From positions 62,001-126,000 of the forward strand of contig CBDIBP010000020.1 of the NCBI GenBank assembly GCA_965276955.1: a stretch of 64,000 nucleotides of DNA, given 5' to 3'. This stretch comes from JABDEZ01 sp965276955. Lineage in GTDB: Bacteria > Bacteroidota > Bacteroidia > Chitinophagales > Chitinophagaceae. Position numbers and translations under genes: made by a program. Numbering within the stretch: the stretch's first letter is position 1; each line of letters starts with the position of its first letter. Below the pieces are notes generated by a model. The model saw nothing but the letters and a program-made list of their open reading frames with translations, ran no database searches and was not told the origin of the DNA. Of this stretch, positions 36,453 to 45,019 are shown one piece after another.

Positions 36453-37040
36453 ATGGAGAATATCAGCAACGAAACGGTACAGAGCCTTTTTGCAGAATTG
36501 GGCATCAGCAGCACGCATAGCTCCCCAGCCCTGGCACAACTTGCCACTGTAAGCAGCAGGTTCTTAAAAGACCTTAAACTGAATACAAATGCGGTATTTG
36601 GCAGCTCCAATATCAATAAAAAAGAGGCCTATCTATTAGCTTATGCTGTAGCAGTGAATGAAAAGAACGGTGTGCTGATGACCGCTTTTGCCACACATGC
36701 AAAAACCAACGGTGCAACTGATGAAGAACTGGCAGAAACCTGTGCCTGCACATCGCTAATGAATACCAATAATATATTTTACCGGTTTCGCCACTTTATG
36801 CATACTAATATGCACTACAACAGCACACCTGCCGGGCTTCGCATGAGCACTATGATGAACCCGGTAATGGGCAAGGAACTGTTTGAACTGATGAGCCTGA
36901 TGCTTTCGGCGGTGAATGGGTGTGAGAAATGTGTCACGTCGCACGAACACTCTGTAAAGGAGCACGGCGCAAGCGAACCACGCATATACGATGCTATACG
37001 CCTGGGCGCTGTACTTAAGGGGCTGTGTACGGTCATTTAG
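36453..37040 (+). CDS. AhpD-like carboxymuconolactone decarboxylase family protein
   Basis: The 195-residue product belongs to the AhpD-like family (PF02627). The active CxxC is Cys157-Cys160 in N-G-C-E-K-C-V-T-S-H with His164, the arrangement of the AhpD proton relay. A second pair, Cys97 and Cys99 (T-C-A-C-T), lies in the N-terminal half, giving the two-fold look of AhpD. It is likely the thiol reductant of the peroxiredoxin encoded 74 bp upstream. The source of its own electrons (lipoamide in mycobacteria) is unknown here. Confidence 0.88.
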   Translation: MENISNETVQSLFAELGISSTHSSPALAQLATVSSRFLKDLKLNTNAVFGSSNINKKEAYLLAYAVAVNEKNGVLMTAFATHAKTNGATDEELAETCACTSLMNTNNIFYRFRHFMHTNMHYNSTPAGLRMSTMMNPVMGKELFELMSLMLSAVNGCEKCVTSHEHSVKEHGASEPRIYDAIRLGAVLKGLCTVI

Positions 37041-37066
37041 TTGAACAATTGGAATATCTACATTAA

Positions 37067-37109
37067 TTAATAAGGAAGGCTGCCTTTATGAGGCAGCCTT
37101 CCTTATTAA
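37067..37109. terminator. bidirectional terminator between AhpD-like and OmpA-like genes
   Basis: A perfect 19-bp stem (37067-37085 with 37091-37109; core AAGGAAGGCTGCC) with a 5-base loop and AT-rich flanks on both sides lies between two convergent genes. Confidence 0.92.
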
Positions 37110-37125
37110 TTTACAGAGTAATATA

Positions 37126-39073
37126 TTACTTACCCTTTCCTATTTCCATCACGGCTCTTCTGTTCTCTCTCTTACCCTCATATGTACTATTAGTAGCTGC
37201 AGGCATTTTGCTGCCATGGCCTACTGCCTTTAATCTGTTGCCATTTACCCCTCTTTTGGTCAATTGGGCTTTAACAGCAATAGCACGTTTCAGCGATAGC
37301 ACCTGGTTCTTAGCTTCTGAACCACTTGCATCAGCATGGCCATTGATGGTCAGATGCGCATTTTTATCCTCATTCATTTCTTTTGCAGCTTCATCTATCA
37401 AAGGATAAGATGACGCATGAATATTGGTCTTATTTACATCGAACAGGATAGGTGTAGATATATCCATCGCATCTATGGCTGGTGCCGCAGGTGTTGCAGG
37501 TACAGGTACAGGCGCTGCCAATGTAAGGTCTTCTCCGTTCACTGAACAATCATTTACCTGAAGGATGATGTGTGTATAACTGCCTGCACACAACCCGCGA
37601 ACAGTTATAGAATGATCGGGAGCGATAACACAAGAACGGTCGTTCTTCATAGCGCCATCCATGCTGTAACTTACTGTTACTTTACCAGTACCATAATTTC
37701 CCTTAAATGTTACAGTACCATTGCAAGTACCTACAGCGGTAGGGTCGGTATGGTCCTGCGAAGCCAGGGTTATCATAGGTGCCTGCAAGGTAACGGGCGC
37801 AGTGGTAGCGCTTCTCTTTTTAATAGTAGCTGTGATGTTAGTATAAGTACCTGCACAAAGGCCAGACACCTTAACATCGCCATCCGCCTTCGTTACAGTA
37901 GTATACGTCTGCTGTGGTGCACCATTTAGGCTATAGCTTATATTTACCGCCTTGTCGGGCTTCAGCCCGTGAAACGCCATACTGCCATCACACTGGCCGC
38001 ATAGGGATGGTGCATTCTGGTCTACAGAACTAATAGTAAGTGGCGTATGTTTTCTGCCGTGGCCCAGGAAGAAACGAGCGCCGAAATTTACACCATAAGA
38101 CTGGTCTGTAGCCGCAGTAACATTGTTCATTACAGAACTGTAATGGCCTGGGGCATCTGTAAGGCGATAACCTGCTTGTGCCTTGTTGGTAAAGGGTTGC
38201 AACATGTAGTACACACCAAGATTAAGCGCAACATGATCTGACAAAAAGTAGTTAACAGAGGGCTGCAACAGGAAGCCTACCGTAACCTGTGTGTATGTGG
38301 TATTACCTGTATGGGAATCGGGTGTTACACCATCGCCAACTATATACCCAAGTGCACGTTTTGCAGCAAAGTAATCTTGTAGGTTCCCGTTAGGGTTATT
38401 TTTAAAGAACTCTGCTTTTGTTATCAGCCAGTCGCCGGCAGCTGGTACCGCCGCATTGTCGTATACCGATCTTTGACCGCCATCTGTCTGCTGAAATTGG
38501 TAAATAGCTTCATAGTCAAAAGAAGCATGTGTGGTATAAGCGTTCTGCGTTTGCAGGTTAATGACCGCACCAGCATCGGCAGTAATGCCCCAGTGTTTAG
38601 AAAAACGGTCTTTATACTTTAGCAATACAGGAATATTGTAGCTCCTGGAAATGATATTCTCTTTTATATTATTTCCTGTTACCACTTGCCTGAATATATT
38701 TCCACCACCGTCAGTGGCCTGGTACTCCATATGGAAATTATTGAGTACCGCATCACCGTGCTGCTCCATGTACATAACACCTGTACCTATACCAAAGTGG
38801 CGTTTTTTTACCAAAGAAGAAGCCCAGTTGTGCATCAGCCCCAAAGGAGTATCCGTTCGTATAGGTAAGGTTACCAGTGTTCGGATTAAGCGCATTAGGG
38901 TAGTTGGCAGCGCTATTCCCGGTAGTGAATGTTTGGCTGGCTAAGCCGCCCAGTAGATTCACATCTATCACCCAGCGCGATAGCATACTATCTGTATGGT
39001 GACGGGGCATTGTTTGGGCCATTGTGGCCATCGGAGCACCTGCAGCCAGCAAGAAAATTAAAAGTTTTTTCAT
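37126..39073 (-). pseudogene. OmpA-family barrel/SprB-repeat protein, split by a one-base frameshift
   Basis: Two overlapping frames encode one protein. The first begins at 39073 with a signal peptide (MKKLLIFLLAAGAPMATMAQ) and reads to F-G-A-D-A-Q-L-G-F-F-F-G-K-K; the second continues R-H-F-G-I-G-T-G-V to 37126. They meet at a run of seven T (38803-38809; seven A in the coding strand); removing one base restores a reading frame of about 648 codons. In order the joined product has a PorT-like outer-membrane barrel (about 25-350), two SprB-type repeats with L-C-A-G-T-Y-T and L-C-A-G-S-Y-T, and an OmpA peptidoglycan-binding domain with the N-G-H-A-D-A-S-G-S motif. It follows the ice-binding adhesin by 30 bp in the same operon. 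The change could be sequencing error, phase variation or decay. Confidence 0.85.
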
Positions 39074-39103
39074 TTTATAATATTTTATAAATGTGTTTGT
39101 GAA

Positions 39104-42100
39104 TTAGTTTTTAATGAAGCGTTCTGTGGCTATTTTAATACCATCACGATAACAGGTGACCATATAATATCCTGCAGGCAACGTAGCTACATCAATTGTT
39201 GCTTTGTTATTTATAGCCTGTGTTGTGCTTACGGTCTGTCCCATCATATTCACCACATTCATCGTTACCATACCTGCCACTGTAGAGGAAATATTTACAT
39301 GAACATTGTTCGTGGCCGGGTTAGGATAAAGTGATAAACTGGCTGCTGTATTGGCAACTTGCTGTATCGCGGTTGGCACTATGTAGTATGTTTTTTGTGT
39401 ACAACCACCTACATTGGTCATTACCCAATAATATTTGTTAGCATCAGGATGCAGATTTATATAGTCCTGGTTTATCTCTCCTACATAAATGGTCGAGTCA
39501 AGCGTACTTGCATCATCATAACCCCACTGGTAAGAATTCTCATCGTTTGGTGTGCAAACAAAGTGGTTGTTAAAATAAACAACGGTCGGCATTTGTGCCT
39601 GGTTTGCATTAACAGTTATAGTAGCTGTGGTGCTGCTGGTACATCCTGTAGCGGTAGTGGTGGTATGTAATGTTACTGACGCGATGCCTGTAGTATCGAA
39701 GGTTACCAGCGAATATTGGTGACCGGTACCTTGTGCCCATACAGCTGCATTTATTGCGGTCCAGCTATAAGTAGCGCCTGTTAGTGCCGGAGTAGAAGTA
39801 CCAAAATTCTGGTACATGGTACCGGTACATACCGTTGATGGGGGTCGTGTAGTGATGACCGGAACGGTTGGCAATGTGTTCACTGTTATGCTTTGGGTCG
39901 CAACCGCAGTACCGCATACATTAGTAACTGAATAACTGATGATATAGATACCTGGTGTTACGCCTGTTACTACTCCACCGGCAACTGTAGCAGAAGCACT
40001 ATTGCTGCTCCATGTACCACCAGTTATATTGTTTGTCAAGGTGATGGAAGAGCCTTCGCATACAGCAGAAGGTCCAGCTATCGTACCTGCATTAGGCTGT
40101 GGGTTTATCGTCATTAACTGTGTGGTTGAAATAGTACCGCAAACATTGGTTACTGTATACGATATATTGTCAGTACCGGGTAACAGTCCTGTGACCACAC
40201 CGTTAAGTACAGATGCATTAGCATTCGCTGCGCTCCATGTACCGCCGGCATTGCCATCAGTCAGGGTAATTGTAGTACCTACACATACACTGTTTGGTCC
40301 GGATATGGTCCCGGCATCAGGTAATGGGTTTACTGTGATGGTTTTAGCAGCTGTAGCCGTACCGCATACATTGGTCACAGAATACAATATATTTTGTGTA
40401 CCTGCTGATACACCTGTTACTATGCCATTTGCAACAGTGGCATAGGTATTCGATGCACTCCACGCACCACCGGGTACACCATCGCTTAGTGTGATAGATG
40501 AACCCACGCACACACTTGCAGGACCGGTTATAGCGCCAGCATTAGGTTGTGGATTTATGGTTATAGCCTTGGTAGCCGATGTTATGCCGCAGGTGTTGGT
40601 TACAGTGTATGCAATAGTATCTATACCAGCTGCTATACCTGTCACAATACCACCGGCAACAGTTGCGCTTGTATTTGAAGCGCTCCATATGCCACCACCA
40701 GCTGCATCAGTAAGTGTTATAGTATTGCCTGTACATACACTGGAAGGACCAGAGATGGTACCCGCATTGGGCAATGCATTTATTGTTATAGCTTTCGTAG
40801 CTACTGCTGTGCCGCAAGTATTAGTGACCGAGTAAGTAATAGTATCTATTCCTGCTGTTATACCGGTCACCGTTCCGTTAACAACTGCTGCCCTGTTATT
40901 GGTAGCACTCCATACTCCACCTTGCGTACTGTCTGCCAGTATAATGGTTGCACCTGTACATACACTTGCAGCACCTGTTATAACGCCTGCATATGGGTTT
41001 ACTGATATAGCTTTTGTAGCAGCACAACCCGTAGTTAAGGTATAACTGATGGTTGGCTGACCTGTAGATACACCGGTAACGATACCTGTATTGCTACCTA
41101 CAGTAGCCTGTGCGGTATTACTACTGCTCCAGGTGCCATTGGGTGTTATATCAGATAATGTTATTGTAGTAGCTGAGCAGACAACATTGGGACCTGTAAT
41201 AGGTGTGGGTAATGGATTTACAGTAAATGATGTTGTGTTTACACAACCTGCCGATGTTACATAGGTTATAGTGGTATTGCCAGCAGATACACCGCGAACT
41301 ACGCCAGATAGTGAATCTATTGTAGCTATTAATGTATTGCTGCTGCTCCACCTGCCACCGCTTGTAGCATCAGTTAGTGTTGTAGTATTGCCAGGGCAAA
41401 CATTTGTAGTACCGCCTATTGCCGGAGCAACGCAAGCAGCAGGGGTAATGGATATAAAATTTGATTGGATGGTAATTGCACCATTGGTGGTCAGCAAACG
41501 TCCATTTATCGAATCATTTACGCCAGTTATTATAGCGCCGTTATTAGCTACCATGGTACCGTTGAACATAGAGTTGTCGCCTATATTCACTGCGCCATCT
41601 ACTTTCCAGTACACGTTTTTAGCCTGTGCACCATTTAGCAGAACAACTTTTGAAAATGTGCTGGTAGCAAATGCACCATTCACTTTAATAACAAATACTG
41701 CATTCGTATTCCCCTCTGCATCCAGGTACACTGTGCCGGTAAATGTAGTGGCCGAGTTCATCAGGTAGGTATGAGGCGTAAGGGAAAGGTTATTCCCAAA
41801 TTGGGCAGGATATAGCAGTTCAATATCGTATGGAAGGGTGTTCAGGTAATTATAAACAGTAGTAAGATCTGATGCACACGCTGCCGTAGAGGCATCGGGT
41901 ACAGGGTGTATAGTGCCTGTTACAAATAAGGGATTGAAACCGGTAGTTAAGCCGAGGTTCGACCCCACATCTCCGGTAATATGCGTTATTCCCGTGTTAG
42001 TAACTTGTCCGTTGCCCGAGAATACACCATATGCAGCTGTAGAGACCAGCGCCGGAGCGGCAGGTCCTGTAAGGTATGTGCTGCCACACCCTATTGGTGT

Positions 42101-42841
42101 GTAGGCAACTATACCACTGACCGATATTGCTCCGGAAGTAGAAAGCGCCCTTCCTTCCAGCGTATCGCCTGTGTTAATATTAATAGCTGCATTGTGCGCT
42201 ATTATAGTGCCGCGCATAGTACTGGCCGTAGCCATAGTTACCTGGCCCTCTACTTTCCAGAATACATTGCAGGCAAGAGCGCCATTAAGCAGGTTGATGC
42301 GGGATAATGAATTGGTAGAAAATGTTCCGTCTATCTGGAAAATGAAGACCGAATTGGCATTTCCTTGGCCATCCAGATTAAGCACCAGGTTAAGTGTGGC
42401 CGCACTTGTTATGTGGTAAACTCCTGCTACAAGCGTAGTTCCATTACCTAACAAGGCAGATGGCGTGGCTGTTGGTACGGCTGTATTCAGTTGGTTATAC
42501 GCGGTCAACAGATCGGCTGCGCAAGTGGCAGTAGCGCCATTGTTATTGTTCATAACACCGTTCACGTTACCAAAGCCAGTACTTGAACCGCTATTAGAGC
42601 CTACATTACCTGTTATATTAGAGGTGCCGGTGTGCGTAATAGCGCCTACACCGGTAAATAATACAAAATTTGCCGCCGTACCAAGATTGGGACTTTGAGC
42701 ATACGCACTGGCTGGCATGCATAGTGCGGCTGCAGTAAATAACTGCAATATTTTACTTTTTAGAAAGGGAATTTTACTTTTTGCCCTATCGGCCCTTCGA
42801 TAATACTGTGATAGACCACCTAAGCGTATATTTTCTCTCAT
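39104..42841 (-). CDS. T9SS surface protein with two ice-binding (DUF3494) domains and seven Ig-like repeats
   Basis: I take the start at 42841; a start at 42892 adds 17 residues. The N-terminal 50 residues are a long basic leader ending ...L-Q-L-F-T-A-A-A-L-C-M-P-A-S-A-Y-A-Q. Two DUF3494 domains follow (about 42695-42076 and 42060-41425): L-G-T-A-A-N-F-V-L-F, T-G-N-V-G-S-N, N-A-V-F-V-I-K-V-N-G, L-L-N-G-A-Q-A-K-N-V-Y-W-K-V-D-G and N-G-R-L-L-T-T-N-G-A-I-T. Seven Ig-like repeats of about 82 residues come next (41410-39870), each with S-V-C-x-G, I-T-L-x-D, G-G-x-W-S-x-S-N. The end is a type A T9SS sorting domain (L-Y-P-N-P-A-T-N-N-V-H-V). DUF3494 proteins bind ice and modify its growth; here the fusion suggests an ice-binding adhesin. 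Confidence 0.92.
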   Translation of the reverse strand: MRENIRLGGLSQYYRRADRAKSKIPFLKSKILQLFTAAALCMPASAYAQSPNLGTAANFVLFTGVGAITHTGTSNITGNVGSNSGSSTGFGNVNGVMNNNNGATATCAADLLTAYNQLNTAVPTATPSALLGNGTTLVAGVYHITSAATLNLVLNLDGQGNANSVFIFQIDGTFSTNSLSRINLLNGALACNVFWKVEGQVTMATASTMRGTIIAHNAAININTGDTLEGRALSTSGAISVSGIVAYTPIGCGSTYLTGPAAPALVSTAAYGVFSGNGQVTNTGITHITGDVGSNLGLTTGFNPLFVTGTIHPVPDASTAACASDLTTVYNYLNTLPYDIELLYPAQFGNNLSLTPHTYLMNSATTFTGTVYLDAEGNTNAVFVIKVNGAFATSTFSKVVLLNGAQAKNVYWKVDGAVNIGDNSMFNGTMVANNGAIITGVNDSINGRLLTTNGAITIQSNFISITPAACVAPAIGGTTNVCPGNTTTLTDATSGGRWSSSNTLIATIDSLSGVVRGVSAGNTTITYVTSAGCVNTTSFTVNPLPTPITGPNVVCSATTITLSDITPNGTWSSSNTAQATVGSNTGIVTGVSTGQPTISYTLTTGCAATKAISVNPYAGVITGAASVCTGATIILADSTQGGVWSATNNRAAVVNGTVTGITAGIDTITYSVTNTCGTAVATKAITINALPNAGTISGPSSVCTGNTITLTDAAGGGIWSASNTSATVAGGIVTGIAAGIDTIAYTVTNTCGITSATKAITINPQPNAGAITGPASVCVGSSITLSDGVPGGAWSASNTYATVANGIVTGVSAGTQNILYSVTNVCGTATAAKTITVNPLPDAGTISGPNSVCVGTTITLTDGNAGGTWSAANANASVLNGVVTGLLPGTDNISYTVTNVCGTISTTQLMTINPQPNAGTIAGPSAVCEGSSITLTNNITGGTWSSNSASATVAGGVVTGVTPGIYIISYSVTNVCGTAVATQSITVNTLPTVPVITTRPPSTVCTGTMYQNFGTSTPALTGATYSWTAINAAVWAQGTGHQYSLVTFDTTGIASVTLHTTTTATGCTSSTTATITVNANQAQMPTVVYFNNHFVCTPNDENSYQWGYDDASTLDSTIYVGEINQDYINLHPDANKYYWVMTNVGGCTQKTYYIVPTAIQQVANTAASLSLYPNPATNNVHVNISSTVAGMVTMNVVNMMGQTVSTTQAINNKATIDVATLPAGYYMVTCYRDGIKIATERFIKN
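39870..41410 (-). repeat. seven Ig-like repeats of about 82 residues in the ice-binding protein
   Basis: Units begin near a V-C-x-G-x-x-I-T-L-x-D motif and end N-P-x-P-N-A-G-x-I-x-G-P. The middle four are the most alike; the first two (nearest the ice-binding domains) are more diverged. They would form a stalk between the ice-binding head and the sorting domain. Confidence 0.82.
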
Positions 42842-43649
42842 GACATTTGTGTGCAAATTGTAATGCAACGATTGATGATAAACAATCATCATGCCATGAT
42901 TTTTAGTAAAATTTATAATTTACAGTAAATAAATAATATACAATTATATTACAATAATAATATGTTAATGATTAGTTAACCAAATAAATATTTTTAATGC
43001 TTACTAAAAAAGGATCTTTTACGGTCAAGAAATGACACCATTATCAATTATCCCACATTTCAAATATCTCACTCCGGTACTATATTCATTTATTCACCTG
43101 TATGTTTCTTACATGGATATGATAATAGGTAAATTATATGTTGGGGGCTCCAAACATTTATAGCCGAAGTGAATATGGTATTACGTGTTGGGTATAATTG
43201 CCAATAATTTAAAAGGTCGATACAGTATTATATATGTCCACTATTGTTTGCCCCGCTTGTGGCGTAGAGGGATACTTGCCGAGTGGTAAATAGTATCTAC
43301 CTGTGGCATCATATCATGCTCAAAGCCCTCTGGTACCACATCATTTATATTCCACACCCTTATGGTATTATTTTGCAGCTCTTTTTTTATAATAATTTGG
43401 TTGGGAAGTACCGGGTAGTTGGTTGTTTTGGTCTGTTATTTTTCGTGTCCCTTTGTGTGTGTTCAACGAAAGTAGAATATCAGGAAGCCCAAGAGTATGG
43501 GGAATTACCCGTATTTATCTACTATCTATAACTGTATCACGACCCCACCTATCAGCAAGATGTCAGAGCATAGAAAAAGGGCTTCACACCTAAGTGCGAA
43601 ACCCTCTATACTATAAAATATCAGTTCATTTGAACTGCGTTATTTCTAT
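42842..43649. other. AT-rich intergenic stretch without a supported gene
   Basis: About 800 bp upstream of the ice-binding protein gene. It is AT-rich, with stretches such as 42900-43010 nearly free of G and C. The only long frame (43283-43531, plus strand) lacks coding character. An imperfect terminator for the next gene lies at 43578-43605. The rest presumably holds the promoter of the 39104 gene, but I see no perfect TAnnTTTG in a suitable place. Confidence 0.5.
43578..43605 (-). terminator. imperfect terminator after the small membrane protein
   Basis: A 12-bp stem with two mismatches (AGGG-TTC-CAC core) is followed on the minus strand by TTTTT. Confidence 0.55.
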
Positions 43650-43955
43650 TTAGTCTTCTTTAACTGTAGTTGTAGTAGTAGTGGTCCTTGACACTTCCGA
43701 ATTGGCTACGGTCCTTTTGCCGCTTCTTGCTACAGCTATTATAATAATAAGTAGCACTATACCGCCAACTATCCATATTATTGGATTACTGTACCACATT
43801 GCTGCATTAGGGTCTGGTACACTCGATTGTGATTCGCTGTGAGTGCTCGATTGTGTAGTGGTGGTTCCATCTTGCGCAATTGCGTAAAACCCGGATAACA
43901 ATCCCATGAACAACAGGAATGTTTTTGTACTGATACTTTGGATGGTAGCTTTCAT
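43650..43955 (-). CDS. small secreted/membrane protein
   Basis: The 101-residue product has an N-terminal signal segment (about 11-27, ...FMGLLSGFYAIAQ), a Thr/Ser-rich linker, one membrane helix (I-I-W-I-V-G-G-I-V-L-L-I-I-I-I-A-V-A) and a basic Thr-rich tail (T-T-T-T-T-T-V). No family is recognised. It lies 57 bp downstream of the DUF922 gene on the same strand. Confidence 0.65.
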   Translation of the reverse strand: MKATIQSISTKTFLLFMGLLSGFYAIAQDGTTTTQSSTHSESQSSVPDPNAAMWYSNPIIWIVGGIVLLIIIIAVARSGKRTVANSEVSRTTTTTTTVKED

Positions 43956-44012
43956 AATGGTGTTTTTTTAAAGTTATTAGCCACCCTTTAAAATGATGCC
44001 ATCATAATATTT

Positions 44013-44576
44013 TCACATCAGCTCACTCCCTATTATCCTTTGCCACCTTCTTTGTTCGGCAAGGTTGGTGCCATGCGTGGTTTCCAGCTCATATGCTTGC
44101 TGGCGCGTCTCATACTCGCTGCTTACCTGGGCGTAAATGTCCATCAGCACATTTTTTGCGCCCGGGCTATCAAGATCAAAATGAGCGACCATGCTCTTCA
44201 GCTTTCGGGTGTATATCTCGCATAGGTCAAAATGCCCTTGTTCATGATCTAATATAGATTGGATCTTAGCATCCTCGCGCACCCACGATCTGTTAATATA
44301 GAAACTGTTGTACACTACTATCTCGGGCTTGGCACCCGGCGCAGGAGTATTGGTCTTAAAACCTATGCTGCAATATGTGGCTGCTGCACTCTCATCGTGG
44401 GGTGCATTTACCACTCCTTTAAAGTCGTCCCACGATAAGTGGGTGTGCTCCTGCCATTGGAAATGGTCGCTACTATTGGCTTCATTGGCACCAATACTAT
44501 TTTTTCCTATAGCAGAAAGAACACAGGCAACAACTAACACAAGGGAGCACACACAATTTCTTAGCACACAGTTCAT
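44013..44576 (-). CDS. DUF922-domain secreted protein (putative metallopeptidase-like)
   Basis: The ATG at 44576 gives 187 residues beginning with a signal-type segment (MNCVLRNCVCSLVLVVACV...); the upstream frame to 44723 would add 49 residues with no signal and is unlikely. The body matches DUF922 (PF06037): L-S-W-D-D-F-K-G-V-V, A-A-A-T-Y-C-S-I-G-F, and the I-L-D-H-E-Q-G-H-F-D-L-C-E motif, which has the HExxH-like D-H-E-Q-G-H arrangement of a zinc site. Members are predicted secreted Zn-dependent proteases, without proof. Confidence 0.75.
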   Translation of the reverse strand: MNCVLRNCVCSLVLVVACVLSAIGKNSIGANEANSSDHFQWQEHTHLSWDDFKGVVNAPHDESAAATYCSIGFKTNTPAPGAKPEIVVYNSFYINRSWVREDAKIQSILDHEQGHFDLCEIYTRKLKSMVAHFDLDSPGAKNVLMDIYAQVSSEYETRQQAYELETTHGTNLAEQRRWQRIIGSELM

Positions 44577-44840
44577 TATGCCTCTATTTTTTGCCGTAAA
44601 TGATATGATCTTACTTAAAATTACAAATAATTCATTTAAAATATTGCATGTCAAAATTTTTTTACGAATGTGCTTTAGTTCCACGCTCCCTATGTGGAAC
44701 TGTGCATATCTTCTTTCATTCACTACATCCTACTATCTGTAACTTGCCCTTTTTTTACCTTTTTTTAGATATATCCCTAAACCCCAAAAAATGGCTGGAT
44801 ACGCGAGCGCCATATTAGTTACAATAGATCGCTGCACTCC

Positions 44841-44975
44841 AAATTTCCGGTACCGGTAAAAACCGGAAAGAACAGAAATTCAAAATTTAAATACTAAGTA
44901 GCCATCAGCTTGTCTTTGAATAAAAATAGAGGTAAAAAAATACCTATAGTTATTTTTCTTACCGACCGGAAATTT
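44841..44975. repeat. dispersed intergenic repeat with terminal inverted repeats, copy B
   Basis: A 135-bp element with perfect 10-bp terminal inverted repeats: AAATTTCCGG (44841-44850) and CCGGAAATTT (44966-44975). The inverted similarity extends inward over about 22 bp with small gaps. Its reverse complement aligns with 10803-10935. No ORF. Its right end touches the promoter region of mnmH. Confidence 0.62.
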
Positions 44976-44992
44976 TTCCAAAATGAAGCTGT

Positions 44993-45000
44993 TACCTTTG
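44993..45000 (+). promoter_or_regulatory. candidate minus-7 box of mnmH-selD
   Basis: TACCTTTG matches TAnnTTTG exactly, 19 bases before the ATG at 45020. The usual upstream element would fall at the edge of repeat copy B. Confidence 0.45.
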
Positions 45001-45019
45001 ATACCACCTACTTTTATAA

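Larger units (their letters stand above)
44577..45019. other. intergenic region holding repeat copy B and the mnmH promoter
   Basis: About 440 bp between divergent genes. It contains the repeat at 44841-44975 and, right after it, the TAnnTTTG box at 44993. The part nearest the DUF922 gene (44577-44780) is AT-rich, with no feature I can define. Confidence 0.5.

Noticed and set aside
43283..43531. 82-residue frame on the plus strand in a gene-poor stretch
   Set aside because: Its composition (many Tyr, His, Ile, Leu, Cys) is that of translated AT-rich non-coding DNA, there is no signal peptide or domain, and no convincing promoter.
44577..44723. Longer N terminus of the DUF922 protein
   Set aside because: It would put 49 residues before a good signal segment and is basic, Phe/Ile/Lys-rich translated spacer.
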